64,000 bases of DNA from Sialis fuliginosa (Eukaryota; Arthropoda; Insecta; Megaloptera; Sialidae): NCBI GenBank assembly GCA_961205875.1, contig OY540820.1, forward strand, positions 930,001-994,000, written 5' to 3'. The translations under genes and the position numbers were made by a program. The notes under the pieces are model-generated. The model was not told where the DNA came from. It did not search any database and saw nothing but the letters and a program-made list of their open reading frames with translations. Shown here piece by piece: positions 12,812 to 24,005 of this stretch. Each line of letters starts with the position of its first letter. The first letter of the stretch is position 1.

Positions 12812-13615
12812 ATGGATATTGAAAAGGATGTGTAAGTATTTTTTTTATATTCACGAGTATTTATATTATACAAATAGGTTTTTTTTTAAAAATATATACT
12901 TTCCAGAATTCAAAAAGGCGAAATGATCGAGGATACTCCAAAAGAGGAGCCTCCAAAAAAAGGAGAGCTGTAAGTATATTTTATAATATTAGGGTATTGT
13001 TTTTATATACAGGGTATTTGATACGGCTATACAAATATTTTAAAATATTTATAAAAAAGAGCATTTTTTTTTAAATCATTTCTGCTAGGTTTTAAAATTA
13101 TTTTTAAAGAATCAATTTTTTTACAATAATATACTTTTTCAAATATTAAAATGCAGTCATATTTTTGGTAGGATCTTCACAAAGTACCACAAAAATTTAC
13201 TAAAATGACCTAAATTATTTCCAAATGGCCCGTTCTAATTTTCATTAAATTATTTGTATTGACGTAGCAAAAACCCTGAATAAATAAATATTGTATAAAT
13301 AATTTTTTTTTTTTTTCAGAGAAAAACCCATTGAAAACACCAAGTGAGTATATAATTAAACATATAAAAAAAATATAATTATTTAAATTGTATTAAAAGC
13401 CATTCATTCATTTCATCTATAATTTTTTATTTTACAGAAAACAACAAAACAAAATTTATTGGGCGGCTTACCGCGAGGCCATGAAAAAAATAAAAAACAA
13501 AAAAATAAATTTCAAAGGGCCTCGCGGTAAGCGTGGAAATACGAAAAATAGAGGTTACGGAGGAAACCGAGGAAACAGAGGAGGAGGGCATGTGTACAAC
13601 ATGACATTTTATTAA
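12812..13615 (+). CDS. Four-exon gene for a 94-residue basic RG-rich protein
   Basis: Exons are 12,812-12,831, 12,907-12,969, 13,320-13,343 and 13,438-13,615. All three introns have canonical donors (GTAAGT, GTAAGT, GTGAGT) and pyrimidine-AG acceptors, and all are phase 2, so the 63- and 24-base middle exons are symmetric. The start is the ATG at 12,812. The stop TAA is followed by AATAAA at 13,630. The protein starts MDIEKDVIQKGEM, has an acidic/proline stretch (EDTPKEEPPKK), a lysine-rich middle (MKKIKNKK) and a Gly-Arg tail (GNRGNRGGG), ending VYNMTFY. There is no signal peptide or membrane segment, which suggests a nuclear or RNA-binding role by inference only. I do not recognise the family. 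The exon layout recalls aphid bicycle genes, but the secretion signal and C-Y-C motif are missing. Confidence 0.7.
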
Positions 13616-14743
13616 TTTTGTTTTTTTTTAATAAATTTATTTTTTTACATTATAAAACATTGTTAATAATTTTTTTCTTAAAATTTATTTCAGGTAGTCA
13701 ATTTTTATTGTAAATGTAATACGATCGTAGAGATTAGAAAAACAGTTGTTATTTTAATTAAATGAAATATTTACTATATTGGTGTGTCTTAAGCCTTGTT
13801 TACACCAGGATACTTATATCACAACATTTATGTCTAACGTCTGACACTAAATAGCATAATATACTGTTTACACCAAAAAGAATTGCGACATAAATACTTT
13901 GATACTTGTACCATGAAATAATAATAGTACGCTCGAGGTGTTTGACAGCTATCAGTTGCAAAGGAATTATCTACAATCAGCATATCCACTGAAATGTCAC
14001 TGTATTCGCTGTTCCTTGCATATATTTTACATTGTCTAGATAAATCTGATAAATGGGACATAATTTTCATTTACGAGATAAAAACATAGCATTTGATACA
14101 CCTACGTAGCTAATTTAGCAATAATATAACAATAAATTATTTAAATTTAATTATATAGGTAGGTACAGAGTGCACAGTTACTTACTTTAAAATATATTTC
14201 AGGCAAATATGTTTTACATAGAGATGAATCAGAAGAAATTTTTCTCTTTGAAAATATATCTTGACACGGTTTTGGAATATCAGATGTGCGATTTTTTTAA
14301 TCGTACAACGCAAATTTTATTATAAACTCATCAGAATATTAGTCTCAAAATTTATAGTAGATTGTCGAATCACTGAAGATGTACTTGATTTTTTTTAAAT
14401 GTACATGACCTACATACATTTTTTTAAACGTTATGTGGCATCAGATGAAATCTATAATAAAAGTTTACAATAATAGAATTTATTCGAATAAGTAGGTATA
14501 ATGTATCTAAATTTATTTGTCATTAATCGATTGCTATATAATTTCCAAATTACCGTAACACATTTCAAAACAGAGTAGGTATTATCTGAAGCTCTGTGTA
14601 ATACTTTATACATTTCTTATTTTGGCTTTTTATTAAAACATTTTAAAAATGAACATTGAACCGTGTATTACATTTTCCATTTGTACAATATTTATAATAC
14701 ATGTTCTAACCTAACTTATACGTGTGTAAAAATTCAACAATTA
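13616..14743. other. Gene-free stretch with one hAT-end fragment
   Basis: At 13,728-13,785 the sequence matches the left end of the hAT element at 42,881 (TAGAGATT, then AGTTGTTATTTTAA). The 78-codon minus ORF at 13,834-14,070 has no recognisable domain and no splice context, so it is not called. Confidence 0.45.
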
Positions 14744-15075
14744 TGCCCGGTATTATAAAGGACCTAACAAAATTTGTTAGCTAGCAATTACATTCAAATG
14801 GGGTATTAATACTGTACTAGTATCTATGGATTAGTTATGGAATTTAGAGCAGTGACACTTCAATTAATTGTAACACAGTTGGCATCTTTGACCGTACAAA
14901 ATAATTTTCATAACATCACCACTGTTTTAATACCGTTTGTATTTACCTTCAACGCGTGCGCGAAACTTGTCAAAGTCATCAACAAACTCCAAAAGAACTG
15001 TCATATATGTTTGATACCTCAGTTGAAAGTGTTTGTTAGCTAACAAATTTGTTAGGTCCTTTATGATACCGGACA
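14744..15075. mobile_element. PIF/Harbinger-type MITE, TTA target duplication
   Basis: The terminal repeats run from TGCCCGGTATTATAAAGGAC to a complementary end closing CCGGACA. The 3-bp duplication TTA (14,741-14,743 and 15,076-15,078) fits the TWA target of this superfamily. A sister copy lies at 40,471-40,765. The ORF at 14,837-15,043 is internal filler also present in the sister copy. Confidence 0.85.
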
Positions 15076-17002
15076 TTACAATTACATATTTGAAATTTTA
15101 GATGCGTTCTGAAATCATTCTTTTGCCCCCCCCCCCCCCCCCACCCCCTTCTTCGCCGCGATCGTGTAAATGTACTCTATACAAAATAAAAATTATAAAA
15201 TTAATAATAAAGAAAATTGTAATAAAATATTGTATTTAAAATAAATTAACATTAAAAAATTTACATAATTATAAAAATTGTTTATTTATATTTAGCTATT
15301 TGTTTGTGCTAAATTATTTAATAAATGAATTTTAAAATACATATTGTTTGTTTTTGTATCATTTGTTCAAAAAAGTTGTTAAATTTATTTTCACAAAAGA
15401 AATGCAGATTGTACACATCGACAAATACAGTTTAAAATTACATGTAACAGATAGTCAATTGGTATTTGGAATTGGCTCGCAAGAATTAATATAGCAGGCG
15501 TCATTATTTGAACAATTTGTTGTGTTTAAAAGTACAACAATAAAACTGTTCAAAAAGTTTATATGTGAATAAATAAATCACTTGAATGTATTTCGCATAA
15601 TATAATTAATAGAATGCATGTTTATTTCCAGCCATTTTTTCATAAATTTTCTGAAAACTTGAAATAAAGCGATGAAACTTGTTGCTTGCTTTTTACAAAG
15701 TCTTATTAAATAACATAAAACTTATTAACACATCAAACGTTGTATACATTTGCTTTCTCAATAAAGTTTAGTCTATGTTTGATCACTTGAAAAACAAATT
15801 CAGTACCATAATCTTGACTGATGATGTTCTGTATTGTATAACCAGAATATATTGTATATAATACGTCGAAACTTGAAGCCATTAATTTGTTTAAAAAAAT
15901 CTTCTTCGATTTATTTTTATTATAAAATGTAACGAATATTGTCACGCCAGACAGAATACCAATGGGCATATCATTTCATGAAATTTTAAATTGTATTTTT
16001 GAAATATGTACTATTTTTTCATACATAGGTATATTTAATGACACTAACTTTTTGGAACATATGATGACTTTCAACAATTATTATTATTATTTACGATTAA
16101 ACATTAAATTATTAAAATTAATCAACAAAGTATTATTTTACAATAAATAATATTTCCAGTGCGATTGATGTATTATGTTTTCTTTGGATGTTAGCAATTT
16201 ATTTCCTACACAGATCATATCCATAGAAAACATAATACAATTTAGTACCCTGTATTTTTGTAAAAAAAAATTAAATTAAAATGGTATAGTTTCAGAATAT
16301 TGTGTTTTAATAAACTGTAATGTGTATAAAATTTACATTTATATAATTTTTAGAAAAATTGAAATAAATTTTAATATTGAAAAGAAAACACCTGAATTAT
16401 ATACCACTTTAAAAAAAAAAACAATAAATTTGAACACATTTAAAATAATTTTGTTATAAAAGAATTGTTTGAAATTTATCAAGTAATTGTTCTTCGTTTT
16501 TGGTTCTACACAAGTATTGTTAACCACTTCCTATATCCATTTAGTTGTAAAGTTTTTCTCTTGTAACTTATTTGTTTCGTATGTTAGAGCCTGCAGATGG
16601 AATCTTCTTTTCTATATAAGAGTTTGAAAAATATATATGAAAACAAATATTAAATTTATGATAAGTATATGTACATACAATTTATTTAATTCTTTGGAAA
16701 TACTGCATTGGTATATATAATATTTCATTATCATTCTTCGTGTTCTATATATTTTCTTTATTCTCCTGTATATCCCCTTTTTATACCATGGATCAAAACT
16801 TATGTTTTTCGTCCCATAATGGCTATAATTTGAATAAATAAAGATATTATATAGATTTAAAAATATATGAATATAATAAAAATATATAATTTACCTATTC
16901 AATTGCACATAGGTATATACTCCATAAAACTATATGAAAATGGATAAATAAATCAGTATGAATTATTTTGTATAAAATTTATAAAAAAAAATGAAATACA
17001 TT
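15076..17002. other. AT-rich stretch, one unrecognised small ORF
   Basis: There is a 17-base C run at 15,126-15,142. The minus-strand ORF 15,733-15,969 (78 codons, ATG to stop) has a less repetitive composition than its surroundings (for example GTEFVFQVIKHRLNF) but no domain, exon signals or homologue that I recognise. Overlapping ORFs are random. Confidence 0.35.
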
Positions 17003-17640
17003 ATTTATGAAATACATTACCACAATTTACAGTAATCGCCCAAATTATACTCAACCGACATATTATCCTTTAATTGTATTGATTCCAAAAAAGTGTTTCA
17101 ATTTCTGTCTTGTGCAATAAAAAAAAGTTTGTTATATAAATATTAAGTATTATAAAATACTTGATATGAATTAAAAATAAAATACTTTTTTTGTTGAAAT
17201 ATGTGTACACGTCTTTCCTAATCAACAACTAACTTGCGTACATCGGTATACGTTTTGATGTTTAATTTGATGAATTAATTCACTTGTTTTCATTTAATTG
17301 AAATTAATTCTATAATAAAAAATAAATACATTAATTTATGAAATACATTACCACAATTTACAGTAATCGCCCAAATTATACTCAACCGGCATATTATCCT
17401 TTAATTGTATTGATTCAAAAAGTGTTTCAATTTCTGTCTTGTACAATAAAAAAAAGTTTGTTATATAAATATTAGGTATTACAAAATACTTGATATGAAT
17501 TAAAAAATATATACTTTTTTTGTTGTCTTTCCCAATCAACTATCTTGCGTACATTGGTATACGTTTTGATGTTTAATTTGATGAATTAATTCACTTGTTT
17601 TCATTTAATTGAAGTTAATTCTGTAATAATTAAAAAAAAC
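17003..17640. repeat. Two-copy tandem duplication, about 331-bp offset
   Basis: Copy 1 runs from about 17,003 to 17,333 and copy 2 from 17,334 to about 17,640, both starting ATTTATGAAATACATTACC. On the minus strand each has an exon-like block (CAAG acceptor, then TEIETLFESIQ in copy 2, then a GTAAAT donor). Copy 1 has two extra bases in this block, which break the frame, so coding status is unproven. Confidence 0.7.
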
Positions 17641-19022
17641 AATTTTAATATATGAAAAATATAAATACTAAGAGATATCCAAATATTTACCTGCATAATT
17701 TGATCTCCAGTATTTTATATAAGCATTCGCTTATAGATGAATTTTTATTTATTTTAATATATTACATAAATGTAGCAAATAATACTGATATTGTGAAAAC
17801 TTCACAATCAATTATATAAAATTCACAATCAATTATTTATGACATACATAATGCACAATATGTTGTAAAGAAAAACAATATTAAAATTTTCATTGGTTAA
17901 TACATATAGATATGTTAATTAAAAGTATCAATAATATCCTAATTTATTATGATACGACTGCATGTTTGTACATTTGTACAAGATATACATAGATTGATTA
18001 CACATGCAGTTAACGAAATTTTTTAATATTGAAATTGTCAATGATTAATATATTCTTAACATTGATAAGAATTATATAAATATGCATATAAAATGCTACT
18101 GCATATAAATATGCAGTTAAAGACAATTAAAGTGCTATTATATTTTTGAAGGCGATAGCGGTACATTTTATCAAAACTTATATATTTTTTTCAAATCTGT
18201 ACAAAATTCATTATTAAATACCTACATAGCCTTCAAAATCAGTAATACAGAGTAGCAACCATAGAAACTCAATTTTTTTGTTGTATTTATAAAAACTGCG
18301 AAAGGCGTAATGTTCTATTATTTACAAGTCGATTTCACATCGTATATAAGCGAACGGGATTCTGACCACAGAATAATAAATATAGTTCTGACAAAATATT
18401 AGGTATTTCAAATGATGGTAAAAATACATAGTTATGTTATGTTTATTTTAGTAAGACAAAAATATACACCTGTAATATAAAAAAAAGTTCAAAAATTATT
18501 TTTCAGTTTTACAGTTTCTATGATCAGTACTTATTGTATGTACTGTAATGATTCTAAAAAATCATTGTGTTTGGTCACTTGACTTTATATGTAATATTAT
18601 TACCATATAGGGGCAAAAAAATACACTTAATTACATTCAAAGTTTCAGATATAATACATAATCTCGATTTGAATTTACAAAATCTTGTTTCATAAAAAAT
18701 TCGATCTAAATCATAATTTACAGAGTACTATACCATTATGCTGTCTATAAATTTTGTCTGTCTGTGTAGATACTAAATTGCTATAAAATCAATAGACAAC
18801 ATAACAGTTGTCAATTGCACTGGAATATTACATCACATATTGATTTTGATCTAGAACAAATTCTTTATAAATATCGAGCACGTCTTCTGATTTAATAAAA
18901 TAAAACCTACATTCATTTTGTAGTACAAATATAGCATAAATAATATTAAATATAAAGTAATAATTATAAATTGTAAATTTCTGTTTGCTTTCTTTCATAA
19001 TAAAAATTTTATAAGTTGTTAA
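17641..19022. other. AT-rich 3' flank of the Rep/helicase gene
   Basis: This is downstream of the minus-strand Rep/helicase stop codon. No ORF, repeat or RNA gene was recognised. Confidence 0.35.
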
Positions 19023-22000
19023 TTAGCCAAGTGCTTCATGATATACTACATTTGCAGTTTTACCTTCCGGTGCTAATATCACAAGATTACTTGGTTTACT
19101 GACCCTCGAGCATGCTACATAAAATTGTCCGTGCGAGAAACAATCCTGTCTTACATCAATGCCAGCCATTTGTAAAGATTGACCCTGGGATTTATTGATG
19201 GTCATTGCAAAACATAATTTAAGAGGGTATTGCAACCTTTTAAATTCAAAAATATAATCGGAAGGCACAATAGGGATCCGTGGTATAAAAACAGTTTCAC
19301 CTTCTGCACAACCGGTGAAAATTGTAGCCTCGATTACATTTTGTCGGAGAGCTTTTACTTGAAGTCTTGTACCGTTGCAAAGTTTTGGCGGATTTAAATT
19401 TCTCAATAACATTACCGGTGTACCAACTTTTAAAGTCAGACGGTGAGCAGGCATTCCAGGTGGATTTAACGTGTTGAGAAATTCAACGGGATAGTTTACT
19501 ATCTCGTCGTTGTTCACCACCGTATCAATTGAGTTATACACCATTTCTTGAGCATCGAATCTTTTTAATAACATGTCATTTATTTCTGCTGCTGTATCAT
19601 TCTTTGGTGTTAAAATAGCTCTTTCACGAAGCCAAGATATTGGTTTGTCATTTAAAAATCTGATATCTGGATAGATTTCAGATATTAGACATTCAATAGA
19701 ACTTACAATTGTACATAAGTTTTCAGGGATATTGATTTTACCGTAAGTTTCATGTAAACGACCATCTCCAATTTTCAACAATAAGTCTGCAAATTCAGCT
19801 GCATTGCTATCAGCTTTCATTTGAACTCTCATGTTTGTTGAAAGAGACAATTTTTCAATTTTGGGCCATAAGTAGGATGCTTTTAAACTGGCGTTTATTT
19901 CATCAGCACGAGTGCCTCTAGAGATGACAGGTAGAGTTTGTCTGAAATCTCCGGCAAACATAACCGTTATTCCTCCCATCAATTCGTTATTGCTCCGAAT
20001 ATCTTTCAGTGTTCTGCTAAGCGCCTCTATGCCGGCTTTATGAGACATCGAACACTCATCCCACACGATAAGTTGGCAATCTTTCAGCACTTGTGCAATG
20101 GCACTTTGCTTGGAAATATTACACACTGCATTTTCAATACGACTCAAGTTCAAAGGTAATTTGAACGCTGCATGCGCAGTTCTACCACCTTCTAACAATG
20201 TGGCAGCAATTCCTGATGAAGCGACTCCGATTGCGATTTTTCGTTCACTTCTCACCTTTGCCATCAATAAATTGATTAGGTATGTTTTGCCCGTACCTCC
20301 TGGCGCATCTAAAAAGAATACACTTCCGGTATTCTTGTTAATACTGTCCAAAATTTTACAGTAAACATTTCTTTGATCTTCTGTGAGTCGAGTTTCATTA
20401 TTATCAACGGTTTTTAATAATGTGTCAACATCGTAATTAATCTCTCTGATATAGGCCCTATTTTCTATAACCTGATTGGAACGATTAGGTTCAGGTAAGC
20501 CAAAATTTTTTAAGTACTGGCCACCCAAAGAAAGTATCAAGTCTTCTAACATAATCAAAGTTTTGTTATAAATCACTTCCTTCTCTGTGATATTTATGTC
20601 AGGCATATCATTTTGCAAACGTCTTAGTATGTCTTCTGAAAAGCTGTCCTTATATTTTTCCCATAAAATAAGTGGATCAGAAATTTGACAGAAGACCAAC
20701 ATTATAGCAAATAATTCCCTTAACTTGAAAGGTGACTCAGATATAGTGGCTTCTTCTAATGTTCTGTCCCACTGAATATCATCTTCTAGTAAGCCAAGTG
20801 CTTTACAGGCTAACTGAAAAGTAGAATGGACAACACCATTGACGGTTTTGAGACTTAGAAATGATGTCGGTCCACGTACTTCATGCAACAACAAACGAAG
20901 ATGGTAACATTCAGAATTGTTTGGGTGCACCGTGTAAACTCTGCCAAGAGCATGATCTTTTTTGATGCCAACATAACCTTCAACATTTTTTCCTTGTTTT
21001 CTTCGGTTAAATTTATTCTTATTCCAGACATAATAGGATGGAACTTCATGATACAAAAGAGTTCTGGCAAAATCATCTACCTTGCACAATTCAAAAAATG
21101 CTGTAAGCGTAGTTTTCGGAGGGTTATTTACCTTTTCTACTAAATTGTTTGCAGTAAAATATATGCGCTGTCCATTTTCTAAGTGAACTGATAGATGTAT
21201 TATAGAAGGAAACCTCTCATGAATTGAAAAACTGAACATTCGCCAAATAGCTTCAGAACTGCTAATATATCTTCCTGTTTGGAAAATTTTAACTTCATCA
21301 ATATCATTTTCTAGTGCAAATGTAGCCTGATCACTACCTTTATTTACATATTTGCAAATGTATTTTATAGATTTCACAGAATTACAGTATTCAACATTTA
21401 CATGAGAATTGAAAATACGACTTAGGACAGGATTATACGGCACCACCCAGCGGTTGTCAAGTTCCACAATACCACTTGATCTATTAAATTTCACAGTAAA
21501 ACCGCCGTCAGCTGGAGACCTTCGTCGGTACTTGGGGTAGCCATCGTCGCCTGTCTGAGTTTCACTGATTAGCGGTTTCGGGAATCTTTTAGAACATTTT
21601 TTTTCTTTAGACATACACGGTGAATTCAGGTTAATATTACCGCACGGTCCGTGAATCATGTTATTTTTTATTATGTCGTGTAGAATAGGATCTTCATCGG
21701 GGCTAGGAATTTCAGCGCTGATAACATCGTCAATCTTGTTTGGAGTGATTCTGTCATACAACCATAGTAAAATATGTACGTGTGGGAGACCTCTTTTTTG
21801 CCATTCAACTGAGTACATGTAGCACCTTGTACTCCCAAACAGTTGACCTTTCGTTAATATATTGATGAATGTTTTTATTTTAAGGTGAAAAACACGACAT
21901 ACAATATCAGGACGGTCATGTGATTTTTGACCGGGTAGTAATGCATCAATAATATCACTCCATTTAGGATTACAAGTGAATGTTATAAACAAATCTGGCC

Positions 22001-24005
22001 TACCGTAGTGACGTACATAGGTCATGGCGTCTTGTGTTCGTTCGTGCATATAACGTGGACCACCAGTGAATGACGATGGTAGAATTACTACTTGACCCAA
22101 TTCTGTTACGTTTGCATCAGTTTTTTTAACTGCATCTTGGAGGTGGATGTAATTTTCAGCCCTTAACTTCATTTGATTATATCTTATGAAATTTAACCTT
22201 TCTGTTTCGATTTTTGCATACATATCAACTACAAACTGATTGAATAAACTTCGATACCAGAGTAGATGATTACGCTGTCCTTCTCTGACCATTATGCGAA
22301 ATGAATAGAAATTTGCTGCAGAGACATTTTTAGGAAGCGGTTGTTTTGTGATGACATCTACTTGTGACACTGATATCGAATATCCATCTTCACCTCGACA
22401 AAACATAAGTGGGTATTGTAGCGCATCATAAGACCTATGAATTTCATTGATTTTTTGAAGACTATTATCTCTGCTATGCAATACAATATCTCTTTTTTCA
22501 AATGTTTGACCCACTATCAAAATCGCCACTTCATTTGCAGCGGGTTCATTGAAACGACCTCTATGAGCACCTGGAGGTTTCCTATCAGCGTGAATTATCA
22601 CCTGAAATTGTTTATCATCCTTGGGAACGCTTTCGATCGCAGACTTTAAATCTTTCACATAATTATTACAGCTGTGCAACATCATCTGTAACTGAGAAAT
22701 TAGTACGGGCCTGACGTCGTTAAAATTTGCGCACCTTATACTTGTTTCTCTGTCATCATCACCGACAAAGTAAATCTGTAGAAACTTAGGTTCTTCATGC
22801 AATGCCGGCAGCAAACTTCCCACCAAGTGATATACTTGTCCTTGAACTTTAAAGGTAGGCATGTAATTTCCTTCTATAATTCGTTTTGCTCCAAAGGATG
22901 TCATTTGAAACGAACTGTTGTATTTTCTAATTAAATTAAGGAAATGTTCAGATTCCGGCAGTTCTCCAAATACAAGACTGTTTAATGGTTCTGGAAGCTC
23001 CTCAAAAGACGGAAGATCAATTTTACCATTGCAGCAACACATCCCAGGAGTTTCGTCTTTCCACTTAAGAGCTTTACACCACTTACAGACAACGCTCATA
23101 GATCCTAATTGGACAGTTTTGTCTAACTCATAAGTAACGTCTGCATTATAATCGAATCCAGAATTTGCTTTTTGGGTCCAAGCACGTTTTCTGCGTTCTG
23201 CTCTTTTTTCGTGAGATGGGTCATATCGAACAACTGCATCTCTATTCACTTGTGGATTATTCTTTGTGTATTTATCAACTGCATCTCTGTTCACTTGTGG
23301 ATTATTCTTTGTGTATTTATCAACTGCATCTCTGTGTGCTTGTGGATTTTTGCTAGTAAACTTTACTTGAGCATCCTTTAGTTGTTTTTTTCTAGATGTT
23401 TGTGAAAATATTGCACGACGTTTAGTAGGTAAATTTCTTTTCTCATTTTTTTTTTCTTCAACATCGACAGTAATTTTATTTAAATAAACTACTGGCATCA
23501 TCATCAATTTAGGATCTTCCTGCAAAAATGGATTAGAATTTTCTTGCATAAAAGGATGAAGCGGTTCATAAACATCAAAATGCCCGCTGTTTAAAGAACC
23601 ACTGAACCGAAGTTTCTTTACTGGATTGTTATCTTCTCCAAAATTGTAGTACAAGTGACGATCCCGATAAACATCGAATCGGTAAGCAAAAATTTCGGTA
23701 CATGCAATTAACTCACTCGATGTTCCAAATGTAGTGGTTTTAAGCATGTCATCACTGTAATGCTCTTTCGTAACATAATTATTACCACTTCCATCATCTG
23801 TATACATTTTGAACCGTTCCCAATTATTATTTACATGGGATACAATAGAAGATCGGATTTCGTAAGCTTGAAGAATATTTCCATGGATCAAATAAGACAG
23901 TGAGTAAAACATACATGATCCATCTCCGGGCATTTCTACTACTTGATGTGGTGATGGCACTCCGTTTATGGTAATTAATTCAATTGCCATTATTAATATA
24001 TACAA
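19023..24005 (-). CDS. Helitron replication initiator-helicase with N-terminal OTU protease
   Basis: This is the rolling-circle transposition protein, nicking and unwinding DNA in the nucleus. It is 1,660 residues with no frameshift. Residues about 15-150 form an OTU cysteine-protease domain (GDGSCMF with Cys31; GHFDVY with His142). Residues about 220-265 carry three 15-residue repeats (NPQVNRDAVDKYTKN type). CKWC at 307-310 and a CCC cluster at 323-325 look zinc-binding. The Helitron Rep domain (about 565-900) has FITFTCNP, the HUH motif PHVH at 741-744 and the two tyrosines in KYICKYVNK (882, 886). The PIF1-like helicase (about 1,205-1,650) has Walker A APGGTGKT, Walker B WDECS, AGDFRQTLP and the final FYVACSRV. 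Translation may start at the sixth codon (MAIELITI) rather than the first Met. All catalytic motifs are present, so it is probably recent and possibly autonomous. Confidence 0.95.
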   Translation of the reverse strand: MYILIMAIELITINGVPSPHQVVEMPGDGSCMFYSLSYLIHGNILQAYEIRSSIVSHVNNNWERFKMYTDDGSGNNYVTKEHYSDDMLKTTTFGTSSELIACTEIFAYRFDVYRDRHLYYNFGEDNNPVKKLRFSGSLNSGHFDVYEPLHPFMQENSNPFLQEDPKLMMMPVVYLNKITVDVEEKKNEKRNLPTKRRAIFSQTSRKKQLKDAQVKFTSKNPQAHRDAVDKYTKNNPQVNRDAVDKYTKNNPQVNRDAVVRYDPSHEKRAERRKRAWTQKANSGFDYNADVTYELDKTVQLGSMSVVCKWCKALKWKDETPGMCCCNGKIDLPSFEELPEPLNSLVFGELPESEHFLNLIRKYNSSFQMTSFGAKRIIEGNYMPTFKVQGQVYHLVGSLLPALHEEPKFLQIYFVGDDDRETSIRCANFNDVRPVLISQLQMMLHSCNNYVKDLKSAIESVPKDDKQFQVIIHADRKPPGAHRGRFNEPAANEVAILIVGQTFEKRDIVLHSRDNSLQKINEIHRSYDALQYPLMFCRGEDGYSISVSQVDVITKQPLPKNVSAANFYSFRIMVREGQRNHLLWYRSLFNQFVVDMYAKIETERLNFIRYNQMKLRAENYIHLQDAVKKTDANVTELGQVVILPSSFTGGPRYMHERTQDAMTYVRHYGRPDLFITFTCNPKWSDIIDALLPGQKSHDRPDIVCRVFHLKIKTFINILTKGQLFGSTRCYMYSVEWQKRGLPHVHILLWLYDRITPNKIDDVISAEIPSPDEDPILHDIIKNNMIHGPCGNINLNSPCMSKEKKCSKRFPKPLISETQTGDDGYPKYRRRSPADGGFTVKFNRSSGIVELDNRWVVPYNPVLSRIFNSHVNVEYCNSVKSIKYICKYVNKGSDQATFALENDIDEVKIFQTGRYISSSEAIWRMFSFSIHERFPSIIHLSVHLENGQRIYFTANNLVEKVNNPPKTTLTAFFELCKVDDFARTLLYHEVPSYYVWNKNKFNRRKQGKNVEGYVGIKKDHALGRVYTVHPNNSECYHLRLLLHEVRGPTSFLSLKTVNGVVHSTFQLACKALGLLEDDIQWDRTLEEATISESPFKLRELFAIMLVFCQISDPLILWEKYKDSFSEDILRRLQNDMPDINITEKEVIYNKTLIMLEDLILSLGGQYLKNFGLPEPNRSNQVIENRAYIREINYDVDTLLKTVDNNETRLTEDQRNVYCKILDSINKNTGSVFFLDAPGGTGKTYLINLLMAKVRSERKIAIGVASSGIAATLLEGGRTAHAAFKLPLNLSRIENAVCNISKQSAIAQVLKDCQLIVWDECSMSHKAGIEALSRTLKDIRSNNELMGGITVMFAGDFRQTLPVISRGTRADEINASLKASYLWPKIEKLSLSTNMRVQMKADSNAAEFADLLLKIGDGRLHETYGKINIPENLCTIVSSIECLISEIYPDIRFLNDKPISWLRERAILTPKNDTAAEINDMLLKRFDAQEMVYNSIDTVVNNDEIVNYPVEFLNTLNPPGMPAHRLTLKVGTPVMLLRNLNPPKLCNGTRLQVKALRQNVIEATIFTGCAEGETVFIPRIPIVPSDYIFEFKRLQYPLKLCFAMTINKSQGQSLQMAGIDVRQDCFSHGQFYVACSRVSKPSNLVILAPEGKTANVVYHEALG
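23222..23346 (-). repeat. 45-bp in-frame tandem repeats inside the Rep/helicase gene
   Basis: Three units encode the 15-residue repeat between the OTU domain and the zinc-binding motif. Two units are nearly identical at the DNA level, pointing to recent expansion by slippage or unequal exchange. Confidence 0.85.

Noticed and set aside
20098-20364. Plus-strand ORFs across the Rep/helicase gene
   Set aside because: They are shadows of the conserved minus-strand gene.
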